The notes beneath the pieces are model-generated. The model was not told the origin of the DNA and did not search any database. It saw nothing but the letters and a program-made list of their open reading frames with translations. Positions 17,783-26,030 of a stretch of DNA of 64,000 bases are shown here, one piece after another (the first letter of the stretch is position 1; each line of letters begins with the position of its first letter). The stretch lies in contig NZ_CP038026.1 in NCBI RefSeq assembly GCF_004421005.1, positions 4,340,001 through 4,404,000 of the forward strand, given 5' to 3'. The position numbers were made by a program, and so were the translations under genes. Source of the DNA: Pseudoduganella plicata (lineage in GTDB: Bacteria; Pseudomonadota; Gammaproteobacteria; Burkholderiales; Burkholderiaceae_D).

Positions 17783-18934
17783 ATGACGTCCGTTTCCTTC
17801 CTTGCCCGGCATCGCCGCGTACTGCTGCTCGGTGCAGTGACCGTGCTGCTGCATTACGTGACGATCGACTGGCTGGCCGCGCGCATCGGTATGCCGGACC
17901 ATGAGCGGCCCGTCGTGCCGACCGTCAGCGCGCAACTGCGCCTGGCCCTGCCGCCACGGACCGAAACCGCGCAGCAGCGCGAGGCGCCCACGCCCACCCC
18001 CGCGCTGCCGCTGCCGAAGCGGACGTCGCGCCCCGCGCCGGCCGCACCCGCATCCGACGCGTCCGATGCGTCGGATGAAGGCACCGCCGCGACGGCCGAT
18101 GACGGCGACGGCGTCCAGGGGGACGCGGCGGAAGCCGGACCCGCGCTACAATCCCAGGCACCGCAACCCGTCGCGCCCCTACCGGCACAGCCCCCCGCAC
18201 CGCCTGCACCGGAGCCGGCGCCCGCTTCGGCGCCCGCGGCGGACAACGCGCCGGCGGGACGGCGCTTCCGCGTCAACCTGCCACCGCCCGCCGCGTTCGA
18301 ACTGGAAGTGAAGCGCACGGATGCCGACGGGCGCAATTGGACCGGCGTGGCCGATATGCGCTGGCAAACGGACGGCAGCCGGTACAAGGTTGGCCTGAAC
18401 GTGGGCATCAGCATGCTGGTGGCCCGTGTCGACCTGCTGACGCTGACCAGCGAGGGCACGATCGACGACGCCGGTATCGCCCCGGTCACGATGACGGAAA
18501 AGCGGCGCTCCCGTTCGATGACGGCCACGCACTTCCAGCACGACGAGCGGCGCATCACGTTTTCCGCCAGTACGGCCAGTGCGCCGCTGCTGGCCGGGGC
18601 ACAGGACAAGGCGACGGTGCCGTTCCAGCTGGCGGCGATCGGCCGGGGCGACGTCAACCAGTTCGCCGGCGACATCGACCTCCAGGTGGGCGAGGACCGC
18701 AGCGCCACGATTTACCGGTTCCAGCTGGTGGGCGAGGAAGAGCTGGAGACGAAAATGGGGCGGCTGGTAACGTGGCGCCTGGCACGCCCGCCCCGGCCCG
18801 GCAGCTACAACGCGCGGCTCGACATCTGGCTGGCGCCCAGCCTGGACTGGTATCCGGTCCAGATCAGGAACACGGAAGGCAACGGCGCGGTCACGACGCA
18901 GACGGTCACGAAGATCCTGCGGCCCGCACAGTAA
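17783..18934 (+). CDS. Membrane-anchored DUF3108 protein with Pro/Ala-rich spacer
   Basis: A 383-residue protein with one N-terminal membrane segment (residues 12-31), then about 120 residues rich in Pro and Ala that would span the periplasm as in TonB, and a C-terminal DUF3108 domain (LPPPAAFELEVKR, WLAPSLDWYPVQIRN). DUF3108 domains are beta-rich and periplasmic with unknown ligand. A short repeat encodes DASDASDE near residue 95. It is followed after 17 bases by a second DUF3108 gene lacking the spacer, suggesting the two act together in the envelope. Confidence 0.8.
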   Translation: MTSVSFLARHRRVLLLGAVTVLLHYVTIDWLAARIGMPDHERPVVPTVSAQLRLALPPRTETAQQREAPTPTPALPLPKRTSRPAPAAPASDASDASDEGTAATADDGDGVQGDAAEAGPALQSQAPQPVAPLPAQPPAPPAPEPAPASAPAADNAPAGRRFRVNLPPPAAFELEVKRTDADGRNWTGVADMRWQTDGSRYKVGLNVGISMLVARVDLLTLTSEGTIDDAGIAPVTMTEKRRSRSMTATHFQHDERRITFSASTASAPLLAGAQDKATVPFQLAAIGRGDVNQFAGDIDLQVGEDRSATIYRFQLVGEEELETKMGRLVTWRLARPPRPGSYNARLDIWLAPSLDWYPVQIRNTEGNGAVTTQTVTKILRPAQ

Positions 18935-18951
18935 CGAGACAAGGACTATCC

Positions 18952-19698
18952 ATGCGCAGTACGACAGCACTCATCCTCCTGGCAACCCTTGGCGCCGCTG
19001 GCATGGCGCAGGCGGCCGATGACCACCCTAGCGTGAAACGGCCCTTCAACCTGCCGCCGCCGGGGGAACTGGTGTACTCCGTCAAGGCCAACAGCCATGG
19101 CATCCCGCTGGCCGGCAACGGCACGATCACGTGGCGCCACGGCGACGGCAAGTACACGCTGCTGACGGAAGCGCGTTCCGGCATCTTCGGCAAGGTGCTG
19201 GACTACCGCAGCGAAGGCGGCATCGATGCCTACGGGCTGGCGCCGGAAACGTATTACGAGAAGCGCATCCGCAAGGGCGCGGGCACGACGACGTTCAGGC
19301 GCGACACAAAAACGATCGACTTCGCCGACAACGACAAGTCGGTGCCGCTGAAAGGTGGCGAACAGGATCGCAGCAGCGCGCCGTGGCAGCTGGCCGCCAT
19401 TGCCCGGGGCGCGCCTGAGAAATTCACGCCGGGCTCGGAGTGGGCCATCTACGTCGCCGGCCGGCGCAGCGCCGATACGTGGACATTCAAGGTGGTCGGC
19501 ACGGAAGCCGTGCAGACGGGCCAGGGCGAGGTCAAGGCCGTCCATTTCGCCCGGCTGGCACCGAAGGCGAAACAGGGCCAGCAGGTCGACCTGTGGCTGG
19601 CGCCGGCGCTGGAGTGGTATCCCGTGCGGCTGGTATTTACGGAGGAGGACGGGGATTCGTTCGAGCAGGTGCTGGACAAGGTCAATAAAACCAGGTGA
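18952..19698 (+). CDS. Periplasmic DUF3108 protein
   Basis: A 248-residue protein with a clear Sec signal peptide (cleavage after MAQA) and a DUF3108 domain starting at FNLPPPGELVYSVKANSHG and ending with WLAPALEWYPVRLVFTEEDG. It shares the motifs LPPP, PWQLAAIARG and WLAPxLxWYPV with the gene just upstream, so the pair arose by duplication. The upstream copy is tethered by a membrane anchor and spacer, while this one is free in the periplasm. Function is unknown. Confidence 0.85.
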   Translation: MRSTTALILLATLGAAGMAQAADDHPSVKRPFNLPPPGELVYSVKANSHGIPLAGNGTITWRHGDGKYTLLTEARSGIFGKVLDYRSEGGIDAYGLAPETYYEKRIRKGAGTTTFRRDTKTIDFADNDKSVPLKGGEQDRSSAPWQLAAIARGAPEKFTPGSEWAIYVAGRRSADTWTFKVVGTEAVQTGQGEVKAVHFARLAPKAKQGQQVDLWLAPALEWYPVRLVFTEEDGDSFEQVLDKVNKTR

Positions 19699-19751
19699 AC
19701 AAAAACTAGGCAAGGACAGGCGTCTGTCACATTCGGGTATGGCTGAGGAAC

Positions 19752-19760
19752 TGGTATACT
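19752..19760 (+). promoter_or_regulatory. Extended -10 promoter element before the SMC operon
   Basis: TGGTATACT fits the extended -10 consensus TGnTATAAT and lies 69 bases before the first gene of the kleisin-kite-SMC operon. No good -35 is present, as is common with extended -10 promoters. This is sequence inspection only. Confidence 0.4.
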
Positions 19761-19828
19761 GACGCCCCCGTCCGGGACAGCAAGGCGATGTCAAACTTGC
19801 ACCGGGCCGGCCAGACACCCGGAGCACA

Positions 19829-21217
19829 ATGAGCAATTTTGCAAGCAGCGCAGCCACGGCTGCGGACAACCACCCCGCGGAACCGCCAGAACTGGAGCAG
19901 CAGCACGAGCAGAACGCGGCCCTGCAGGCGCACTTCCAGCCCCACGTTTCGGTCGACGAGATCGAGCAGGTCTTCCACCTGAAGCGCGCGCAGCCGCTGC
20001 TGCAGGTCTTCACGGCCCTGTTCCACGGCGGTTTCGAGAGCGTGCTCGTGCGCCTGCTCGTGCTGCGCGAGCTGGCCAACGACACGGCGTCGTCCGCGTT
20101 CTCGCGTGCGGACATCAATACCCGCCTGGCCTATCTGCTGCCGGAAAGCCTGGAAACGGTGCTGATGCGCCTGCGTACCAACCAGTTGCTGGCGTGGGAT
20201 GCCCAGCAGGGCGTCTACCGCGTCACGCCGATGGCGCGCAACGTGCTGGCCGCGCTGGACGGCCTCTTGGGGACGGGGCGCCAGGACGACGATGCGGAAA
20301 TGGGCTTCCTGCTGTCGCAAGTGGCCGGCGCGCAGGCGATCGGCGGCGTCACGACGGAGCAGCTGCAGCACCTCTTGGGCCGCCTGGTCGACCTGACCGA
20401 GGAATTCCGCGACGCGATCGCTTCCGGTTCGGAATTTCGCCTGCGCGAATCGCAGGCCAAATGGCACACGGCGTGCGACTGGGTCGAGAAGGGCTCGGAA
20501 ATCCTGCGCGCCATCACCACCGACGAAAACGCCGACCACGCGACACATCGCGCCGCCCAGGCCATCGGCCGGGCGCAAAGCGCGCTGCTGAACATGCAGG
20601 GCATGTTCTCGCGCGCACTGAACCAGATCGAGCGCCAGCGCGTGCACCTGGGCCAGTCCGGTCTCTCGACGACGGACATCAAGCGCTGGCTGCTGGCGCA
20701 CGAAGACCTGGCGTCGCTGGCGGAAGACGCCATCGACCAGCCCGTGAAACCGCTGTTCATCACGCCGGCCGAGATGATCGACGTAGCCGAAACGGAACTG
20801 CTGACGGAGCGCGCCGTCTCCGCCGTGGGCGGCCTGCCGTCCGGCACCGATGCGCCGACGACGATCAACGACACGCCGCTGATGGCCAAGGAGCTGGACG
20901 ACTGGCTGGCGCGCCTGTCCGACTTCGCCACATTGAACAACTTCCCCAGCATCGCCGCCGAATCGCCGAAGGAGATCCCGGCGCACGAGTCGCTGCTGCC
21001 GGCCAGCTTCGCCGTGGCGTCGTACCGCGCTTCGCTGCTGCCGCTGCTGGGCGACGCGTCCGAAGCGAGCCTGCAGGGCGCGACGGCCGAATTGGCACGC
21101 CTGCCGATCACCTTTACACCGAGCGACACCATGGTGCAGCTGCCGGACCTCGAAGTGGCGGCAATGACCCTGGCATCCCTCTCACTAGACCTGGAAAGCG
21201 GCAAGGCCGATGAATGA
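19829..21217 (+). CDS. mksF: Kleisin-like subunit of an MksF/JetA-type SMC complex
   Basis: A 462-residue acidic, mostly helical protein. The N-terminal winged-helix-like part includes ADINTRLAYLLPESLETVLMRL and a wing (AWDAQQGVYRVTP), followed by long helices and a C-terminal Ser/Pro-containing region. Its assignment rests mainly on operon position: first of three tightly packed genes before a kite-sized subunit and an SMC-like ATPase, the mksF-mksE-mksB (or jetA-jetB-jetC) order. Kleisins bridge the SMC heads and hold DNA inside the ring. It overlaps the next gene by eight bases. Direct family membership needs a profile search. Confidence 0.7.
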   Translation: MSNFASSAATAADNHPAEPPELEQQHEQNAALQAHFQPHVSVDEIEQVFHLKRAQPLLQVFTALFHGGFESVLVRLLVLRELANDTASSAFSRADINTRLAYLLPESLETVLMRLRTNQLLAWDAQQGVYRVTPMARNVLAALDGLLGTGRQDDDAEMGFLLSQVAGAQAIGGVTTEQLQHLLGRLVDLTEEFRDAIASGSEFRLRESQAKWHTACDWVEKGSEILRAITTDENADHATHRAAQAIGRAQSALLNMQGMFSRALNQIERQRVHLGQSGLSTTDIKRWLLAHEDLASLAEDAIDQPVKPLFITPAEMIDVAETELLTERAVSAVGGLPSGTDAPTTINDTPLMAKELDDWLARLSDFATLNNFPSIAAESPKEIPAHESLLPASFAVASYRASLLPLLGDASEASLQGATAELARLPITFTPSDTMVQLPDLEVAAMTLASLSLDLESGKADE

Positions 21218-22040
21218 CGATTCCCAAATCCTGATCGCGCGCCTGCTGACGCATCAGACCCTGCGCCGCGACGACAAGCTGGTCAAGCGCGCGCTGTCGG
21301 ACGAGCAGTTCCGCATCGAGGTGGACGCGCGCCTGCTGGCGACCGGTCTGAAACTGCTGGACAACGTGTATGCGGACCACGTCACGCTGGCGCTGCACCG
21401 CACGATCGAGCCGAAGATCTTCGGCGCGCGCGACACGTGGCAGAACAATAACTTCGGCCTGGCCCGCGACGGCGTTGCGCTCTTGGTCGTGCTGTGGGCG
21501 CTGATCATCCTGCCCAAGCGCGAGCGCCAGGAAACGCACCAGCACGCGGACGACGACCAGAACGACATGTTCGGTACCGAGAAGCCCGTGCCGCGCGCGG
21601 AAGACACGTCCATCGGCATCCCGTACAAGGCGCTGCTGGCCGACTTCGGCGACAAGCTGGGCAAGAAGACGCGCATGGACATGAACCTGGGCATCCTCTC
21701 GAAGCTGGGCTTCATCGAACGGCGCGGCGACATCATCGTGGAAGGCCCGCTGCTGGACCTGTTGATGGATACCGACCTGCTGAAGGAACGCATCATCAAC
21801 GGCGCGCTGGCGGACGTGTTCAAGCGGGCGCCGGCGCAGGTCGTGCACATCCCGCGCGCGGCGCTGGCCGAAGCGGCCGCCGCCAACGACGCGGCCCGTG
21901 CCGGCAAGGCGTCGCGCGACGCCACGACGATGGCGCGCGAAGTGGAGGCTGCCGTGCTGGATGCCGCCGCCGCGCGTGCCGCCGCCGAAGACCATGGCGA
22001 CGACAATGCCGAAACCCCGGAACCACCGAACGAAAGCTGA
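21210..22040 (+). CDS. mksE: Kite-like subunit of an MksE/JetB-type SMC complex
   Basis: A 276-residue protein with tandem winged-helix character: VDARLLATGLKLLDNVYADHV, then DGVALLVVLWALIILPKRERQ and YKALLADFGDKLGKKTRMDMNLGILSKLGFIERRGDIIVEGP. The last 70 residues are a disordered Ala/Asp/Glu-rich tail. Kite proteins dimerise and bind the kleisin, regulating the SMC ring. It starts inside the upstream gene and is separated by three bases from the SMC gene, indicating coupled translation in fixed ratio. The tail is longer than I would expect for the family. Confidence 0.7.
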   Translation: MNDDSQILIARLLTHQTLRRDDKLVKRALSDEQFRIEVDARLLATGLKLLDNVYADHVTLALHRTIEPKIFGARDTWQNNNFGLARDGVALLVVLWALIILPKRERQETHQHADDDQNDMFGTEKPVPRAEDTSIGIPYKALLADFGDKLGKKTRMDMNLGILSKLGFIERRGDIIVEGPLLDLLMDTDLLKERIINGALADVFKRAPAQVVHIPRAALAEAAAANDAARAGKASRDATTMAREVEAAVLDAAAARAAAEDHGDDNAETPEPPNES

Positions 22041-22043
22041 CCC

Positions 22044-24869
22044 ATGTTCCATATCAAATCGCTAGAACTGGTCCATTGGGATTACTGGCAGCGCATCAAG
22101 AACATCCCGCTCGATGCGAAGATCATCACCATCGCGGGTCAGAACGGCTCGGGCAAGACGACCCTGCTGGACGCCTTGCGCACCCTGTTCGGCCTCGATT
22201 GCTCGATGGGCCGCACGTATAAACACTATGCGCGCCACTCGGGCCAGCAAAGCGCCTGGCTGCGCGCCGTCGTCGACAACAAGCCGTCCGGCCGCCAGCT
22301 GTCGAACCGGCCGTTCCGCGCCAGCGGCTTCTTCGCCGAAGACGAAGTGACGCTGTTCTGCCAGATCCAGAAGAACGGCGGCGACTGGAAGCGTCAGTAC
22401 CTGATGCGTCCGGGGAACGTCGAGATCGAGGAAGTCACCGAAGCAAACGACTGGCTGGGCGTGGAAAATTATCGCAAGCGTCTCGCTCAAGCCGGCCTGT
22501 CGCCGGCGATGGCGAAAGTGCTGGCGCTGGAGCAGGGCGAAACGGACAAGCTGTGCGAGTACGCGCCACGCCAGTTGCTGGACCTGGTGTTCCAGGTGTT
22601 CGGCGACAAGGAAGTGCTGGACGCGTATGACGAGGCCAAGCGCCATCAGCGCGATACGGAAGAAGAACTGAAGCGGTTCGAAGCGGAGCTGGACGGCTCG
22701 CGCGCGAACCTGGAAGCGCTGCGCCTGCGCGTGGCCAACTACCATCAGTGGGAGACGCTGCACAAGGAGCGCCGCAACCTGCAGGAGGAAGTGCTGCCGT
22801 CGCTGGAATACCACGAGGCACGCGAGAAGGCGAACAATATCGGGCGCCAGCTGCGCGAAGCGAAGAAGCCGCTGTCGCAGGTCGACCAGGTGATCACGGA
22901 CCGGCGCAAGGAAGTGGAGCGCCAGGCCAAGCTGCTGCAGGACGCGCAACAGCAGGAAACCCTGCTGGAGCAGGAATCGACGGCGCTGCAAAGCCGCCTC
23001 GCCCTGCTGAACGCGAAACTGAAACCGCTGGACAGCCTGATCGAACAGAAGTCGCGCCTGCAGAAGCTGGCCAGCGAGGCCGGTGCGGACGTGGCCGACG
23101 TCGCCGCGCAGCTGGCAGAGAAGGAAGCGGAGCTGGGCAAGCTGCGCGCGTCGCGCGACGCGATTTCGTCGCGCATCGCCACCGACAAGGCGACGATCGC
23201 CGCGCTGCAGGGCAAGACGGCCATGCCGGAGCCGGACAATGTGCGGGCCATGCGCCGTGCGCTGCGCGATGCGAATATCGCGCATGCGATGCTGTCCGAT
23301 ATCGTCGAGGTGACGGATCCGAAATGGCAGGGCGCCGTCGAGGGTGTGCTGGGCGGTTATGCATCCGTCGTGCTGCTGGAGAATGCGTCCGACGCGTCGG
23401 CCGCGTACCGGCTGGCGGAGAAGGAACGCTATCGTCACTTCATCGTGCCCGAATGCGTCAAGGCGCACGAGCCGAAGAACCAGAGCCTGTTGTCGGTGGT
23501 GCGCTTTACGGCGCGCGCGCCGGAATGGCTGATCGACCAGCTGTCGCGCATCACGCGCGTGGACTCGGTGGAAGAGGGCGCACGCCTCGGCAATATCGAG
23601 GAATGGATCACGCCGGACGCGTACCACAAGGAACGCCGCGGCGGCCGCTCGCTGTTTGTCGAAGTGTCGCGTTACCGCTTCGGTTCGGCCGGCCGTACGC
23701 AGCGCCAGGAAGCGATTGCCCGCAACCTGCCGGCGCTGGAAGCGGAAGAAGACAAGTTCACGCTGCAGATCAGTAAGCTCGCTTCCGAGACCAGTGCGCT
23801 CAAGGCCCGCGTGGCCGGTGTCGATGCCGTCAAGGAGCTGTCGGCCCGCGCCGACGAATTCGACGAAGCCGCACGCACGGCCGTGCCGCTGCGTTCCGAG
23901 CGCCTGGAAGTCGGTACGCGCCTGGGCGAATTGCAAGGACTGATGAAGAACGCCACGGTGGCACGCACGCGTGCCGATTCGTCATGGCAGTCGGCCCGCA
24001 TGGCGCTCTCCGAAGCGGAAGCGGGCATGCGCCTGAACTACAAGCGTCAGCTGGAACAGCGCAGCGACCACGCCAGAGCCTTGCTGGCATTGCGACGCCA
24101 GTGGCGCCACCTGCCCGGTGCATGGCGCCGTCCCGCACGACGCCTGGCGCTGGTCGAACAGCACCAGAACGCGCACCAGGTCGACCTGCGCATCGCCAGC
24201 CTGCAGGCCAGCCTGGCACGTGACAACTGGGAGCTCGATGCGACGGTCATCGACCAGTACGAGCGCCTGAACGAGCAGCTTTCGTCGCGCAAGTCGGAAA
24301 CGGAAGAACGCCGCTACCAGAACAACCGCGCCATCGAGGCGACGGCCAACGCGCGCGGTGCGTACATCGAGCGCCTGCGCTACACGATCAAGCAGTACGC
24401 CAAGAACATCAAGGAGCTGGGCGAGCTGGCCAATATCGAGGTGCATGCCGACCCCGTCAAGCTGGAGAACGACGACCTGCTGCTGGCGCAGGCCGGCCTG
24501 CACGTGCGTTTCAAATTCGACGGCAAGGGCGTCATCGGCATGAACGACGGCGAAGCGTCCGGCGGCCAGCAGGTCATGAAGTCGCTGGTGCTGCTGATCG
24601 GCCTCTTGAAGTCCGAAGATGGCTCCGGCGGCTTCGTGTTCATCGACGAACCGTTTGCCCACCTGGACATCCGCAACATCCAGCTGGTCGGCGAGTTCCT
24701 GAAGAACACGGACGCGCAGTATCTGATGACGACGCCGCTGACGCACAACACGGATGTCTACGACCCTTCCGAACTGACGCTCATCACGAGCAAGAAAAAG
24801 AAGGATACACAGTGGGCGCAGCCGATCTTCGTGCTGCAGCGCCGCAAGCCGGGGGAGGCTGCCGCCTGA
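22044..24869 (+). CDS. mksB: SMC-like ATPase of MksB/JetC type
   Basis: A 941-residue condensin-type ATPase. The N-terminal head begins MFHIKSLELVHWDYW and has Walker A GQNGSGKT at 32-39. Coiled coil flanks a hinge-like region at about residues 393-530. The C-terminal head has signature ASGGQQVMKS near Ser839 and Walker B FVFIDEPFAHLD with Asp868-Glu869. Size and gene order fit MksB better than the longer JetC. It should bind and extrude DNA with the two upstream products. Residues ~673-706 (24060-24160) are Arg/Trp-rich and use rare codons, unlike the surrounding coil. A terminator follows; no nuclease gene does. Confidence 0.85.
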   Translation: MFHIKSLELVHWDYWQRIKNIPLDAKIITIAGQNGSGKTTLLDALRTLFGLDCSMGRTYKHYARHSGQQSAWLRAVVDNKPSGRQLSNRPFRASGFFAEDEVTLFCQIQKNGGDWKRQYLMRPGNVEIEEVTEANDWLGVENYRKRLAQAGLSPAMAKVLALEQGETDKLCEYAPRQLLDLVFQVFGDKEVLDAYDEAKRHQRDTEEELKRFEAELDGSRANLEALRLRVANYHQWETLHKERRNLQEEVLPSLEYHEAREKANNIGRQLREAKKPLSQVDQVITDRRKEVERQAKLLQDAQQQETLLEQESTALQSRLALLNAKLKPLDSLIEQKSRLQKLASEAGADVADVAAQLAEKEAELGKLRASRDAISSRIATDKATIAALQGKTAMPEPDNVRAMRRALRDANIAHAMLSDIVEVTDPKWQGAVEGVLGGYASVVLLENASDASAAYRLAEKERYRHFIVPECVKAHEPKNQSLLSVVRFTARAPEWLIDQLSRITRVDSVEEGARLGNIEEWITPDAYHKERRGGRSLFVEVSRYRFGSAGRTQRQEAIARNLPALEAEEDKFTLQISKLASETSALKARVAGVDAVKELSARADEFDEAARTAVPLRSERLEVGTRLGELQGLMKNATVARTRADSSWQSARMALSEAEAGMRLNYKRQLEQRSDHARALLALRRQWRHLPGAWRRPARRLALVEQHQNAHQVDLRIASLQASLARDNWELDATVIDQYERLNEQLSSRKSETEERRYQNNRAIEATANARGAYIERLRYTIKQYAKNIKELGELANIEVHADPVKLENDDLLLAQAGLHVRFKFDGKGVIGMNDGEASGGQQVMKSLVLLIGLLKSEDGSGGFVFIDEPFAHLDIRNIQLVGEFLKNTDAQYLMTTPLTHNTDVYDPSELTLITSKKKKDTQWAQPIFVLQRRKPGEAAA

Positions 24870-24889
24870 GCTGCCGTGTAATCGAAGCC

Positions 24890-24917
24890 AAAGCCGCGCA
24901 CTGCGCGGCTTTTTTTT
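24890..24917 (+). terminator. Intrinsic terminator of the SMC operon
   Basis: AAAGCCGCGC (24890-24899) pairs with GCGCGGCTTT (24903-24912) around a three-base loop, and T continues to 24917. It lies 20 bases after the SMC stop codon and closes the three-gene operon. Confidence 0.9.
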
Positions 24918-24993
24918 GCTGGTGCGTTGCGCGGACCTGCACGGGTGCCCTGTCCCCGGTTGCATCCCCCCGCCAACAAGGCGCATGCGGCGC

Positions 24994-25040
24994 TTGACAT
25001 TCTCTTTGCCTGATCTATTATTTCTGTAATTACAGAAATT
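24994..25040 (+). promoter_or_regulatory. Sigma70 promoter with overlapping palindromic operator
   Basis: TTGACA (24994-24999) and TATTAT (25016-25021) are separated by 16 bases, a near-consensus sigma70 promoter. It is followed immediately by the perfect palindrome TTTCTGTAATTACAGAAA (25021-25038, extendable by one base on each side), which covers the expected start of transcription. The site is 13 bases upstream of a GbsR/MarR-family regulator gene, so negative autoregulation of the downstream operon is the natural inference. Confidence 0.75.
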
Positions 25041-25052
25041 AAAGAAGTGGCG

Positions 25053-25571
25053 ATGACCTTGAGCCCGACCGAACAGAAGTACATCCTTCACTGGGGCGAG
25101 ATGGGCACCCGCTGGGGTGTCAACCGCACGGTGGCGCAGATCCATGCGCTGCTGTTCCTGTCGAACGCGCCGCTGAACGCGGAGCAGATCGTCGAGGCAC
25201 TGGGCGTGGCGCGCTCGAACGTCAGCAACAGCCTGAAGGAGCTGCAAAGCTGGAGGCTCGTCAAGGTCGCGCACGTGCTGGGCGACCGCCGCGATCATTT
25301 CGTGGCATTGCAGGACGTGTGGGAGATCTTCCGCACGATTGTCGAGGAGCGCAAGCGGCGCGAGATCGATCCCACGTTGACGGTGCTGCGCCAGTGCGCC
25401 ATCGAAGCGGAAGGGGACGCCGGCATGGAGGACGCCACGCGCCAGCGCATGGCGCAGGTACTGGAATTGCTGGAAATGCTGACCGACAGCTACGACGACT
25501 ACAAGCACCTGCCGCCGGCCACGCTGAAGCGTTTCCTGGCGATGGGCGGCAAGGTCGCCAAACTGCTGTAG
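25053..25571 (+). CDS. GbsR/MarR-family transcriptional regulator
   Basis: A 172-residue winged-helix protein. The N-terminus TEQKYILHWGEMGTRWGVNR is typical of the GbsR branch, followed by the helix-turn-helix LNAEQIVEALGVARSNVSNS and wing LGDRRDHFVALQDVWEIF. GbsR-type factors bind palindromes, often controlling their own operon. ATG 25053 is preferred over GTG 25047. A strong promoter with an 18-bp palindrome lies directly upstream. The two following genes (DCC-family protein and TIGR01777 epimerase) are spaced for co-transcription and are the likely regulon. Confidence 0.88.
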   Translation: MTLSPTEQKYILHWGEMGTRWGVNRTVAQIHALLFLSNAPLNAEQIVEALGVARSNVSNSLKELQSWRLVKVAHVLGDRRDHFVALQDVWEIFRTIVEERKRREIDPTLTVLRQCAIEAEGDAGMEDATRQRMAQVLELLEMLTDSYDDYKHLPPATLKRFLAMGGKVAKLL

Positions 25572-25586
25572 AACGAGGGCCAACTC

Positions 25587-26030
25587 ATGAGCACACCCGA
25601 ACTGACGATCTATTTCGACGGCGCCTGCGGCTTCTGCACGGCGGAAGTGCGCGCCTTGCAAGGCCGCGACCGACTCGGCGCGCTGGCGTTTGTCGACATC
25701 GCGGCACCCGGCTTCGACGCGTTTCCGCCCGGGACCGACATGCCGGCGCTGAGGGCGCAGCTGCATTCCGTCACGCGTGACGGCCGGGTGCTGAAAGGAC
25801 TGGACAGCTTGCAGGCGGCGTACACGCTGGTCGGCCTCGGATGGGCCGTGCTGCCGCTGCGCGTGCGCGCCTTGCGCCCGCCGCTGGAATGGGCGTACGG
25901 CCAGTTCGCGCGGCACCGCTACCGGGTTTCCCGGTTCCTCGGCTTGCCCGCCATGGCGCCCCAGTGCGACGGCGATGCCTGCCGCCCCAGCCCTTACCTG
26001 AAAGAGGCGCCGGATGAACGCCGCCGATGA
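25587..26030 (+). CDS. DCC-family (DUF393) thiol-disulfide-like protein
   Basis: A 147-residue protein opening with the DCC signature LTIYFDGACGFCTAEV, whose CxxC recalls thioredoxin-like folds. The family also conserves the central FVDIAAPGFD and KGLDSLQAAYTLVGLGW seen here. Function is not established, though redox chemistry or membrane association is proposed. The gene lies 15 bases after the GbsR-type regulator and its end overlaps the TIGR01777 gene by 17 bases, so the three are one operon. Confidence 0.87.
   Translation: MSTPELTIYFDGACGFCTAEVRALQGRDRLGALAFVDIAAPGFDAFPPGTDMPALRAQLHSVTRDGRVLKGLDSLQAAYTLVGLGWAVLPLRVRALRPPLEWAYGQFARHRYRVSRFLGLPAMAPQCDGDACRPSPYLKEAPDERRR

Noticed and set aside
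22062..23936. A 624-codon minus-strand frame.
   Set aside because: Antisense to the SMC gene and full of Arg/Gln/His low-complexity typical of shadow frames.
19829..24869. Calling this a complete Wadjet defence system.
   Set aside because: The defining JetD nuclease is absent next to the operon and a strong terminator closes it.
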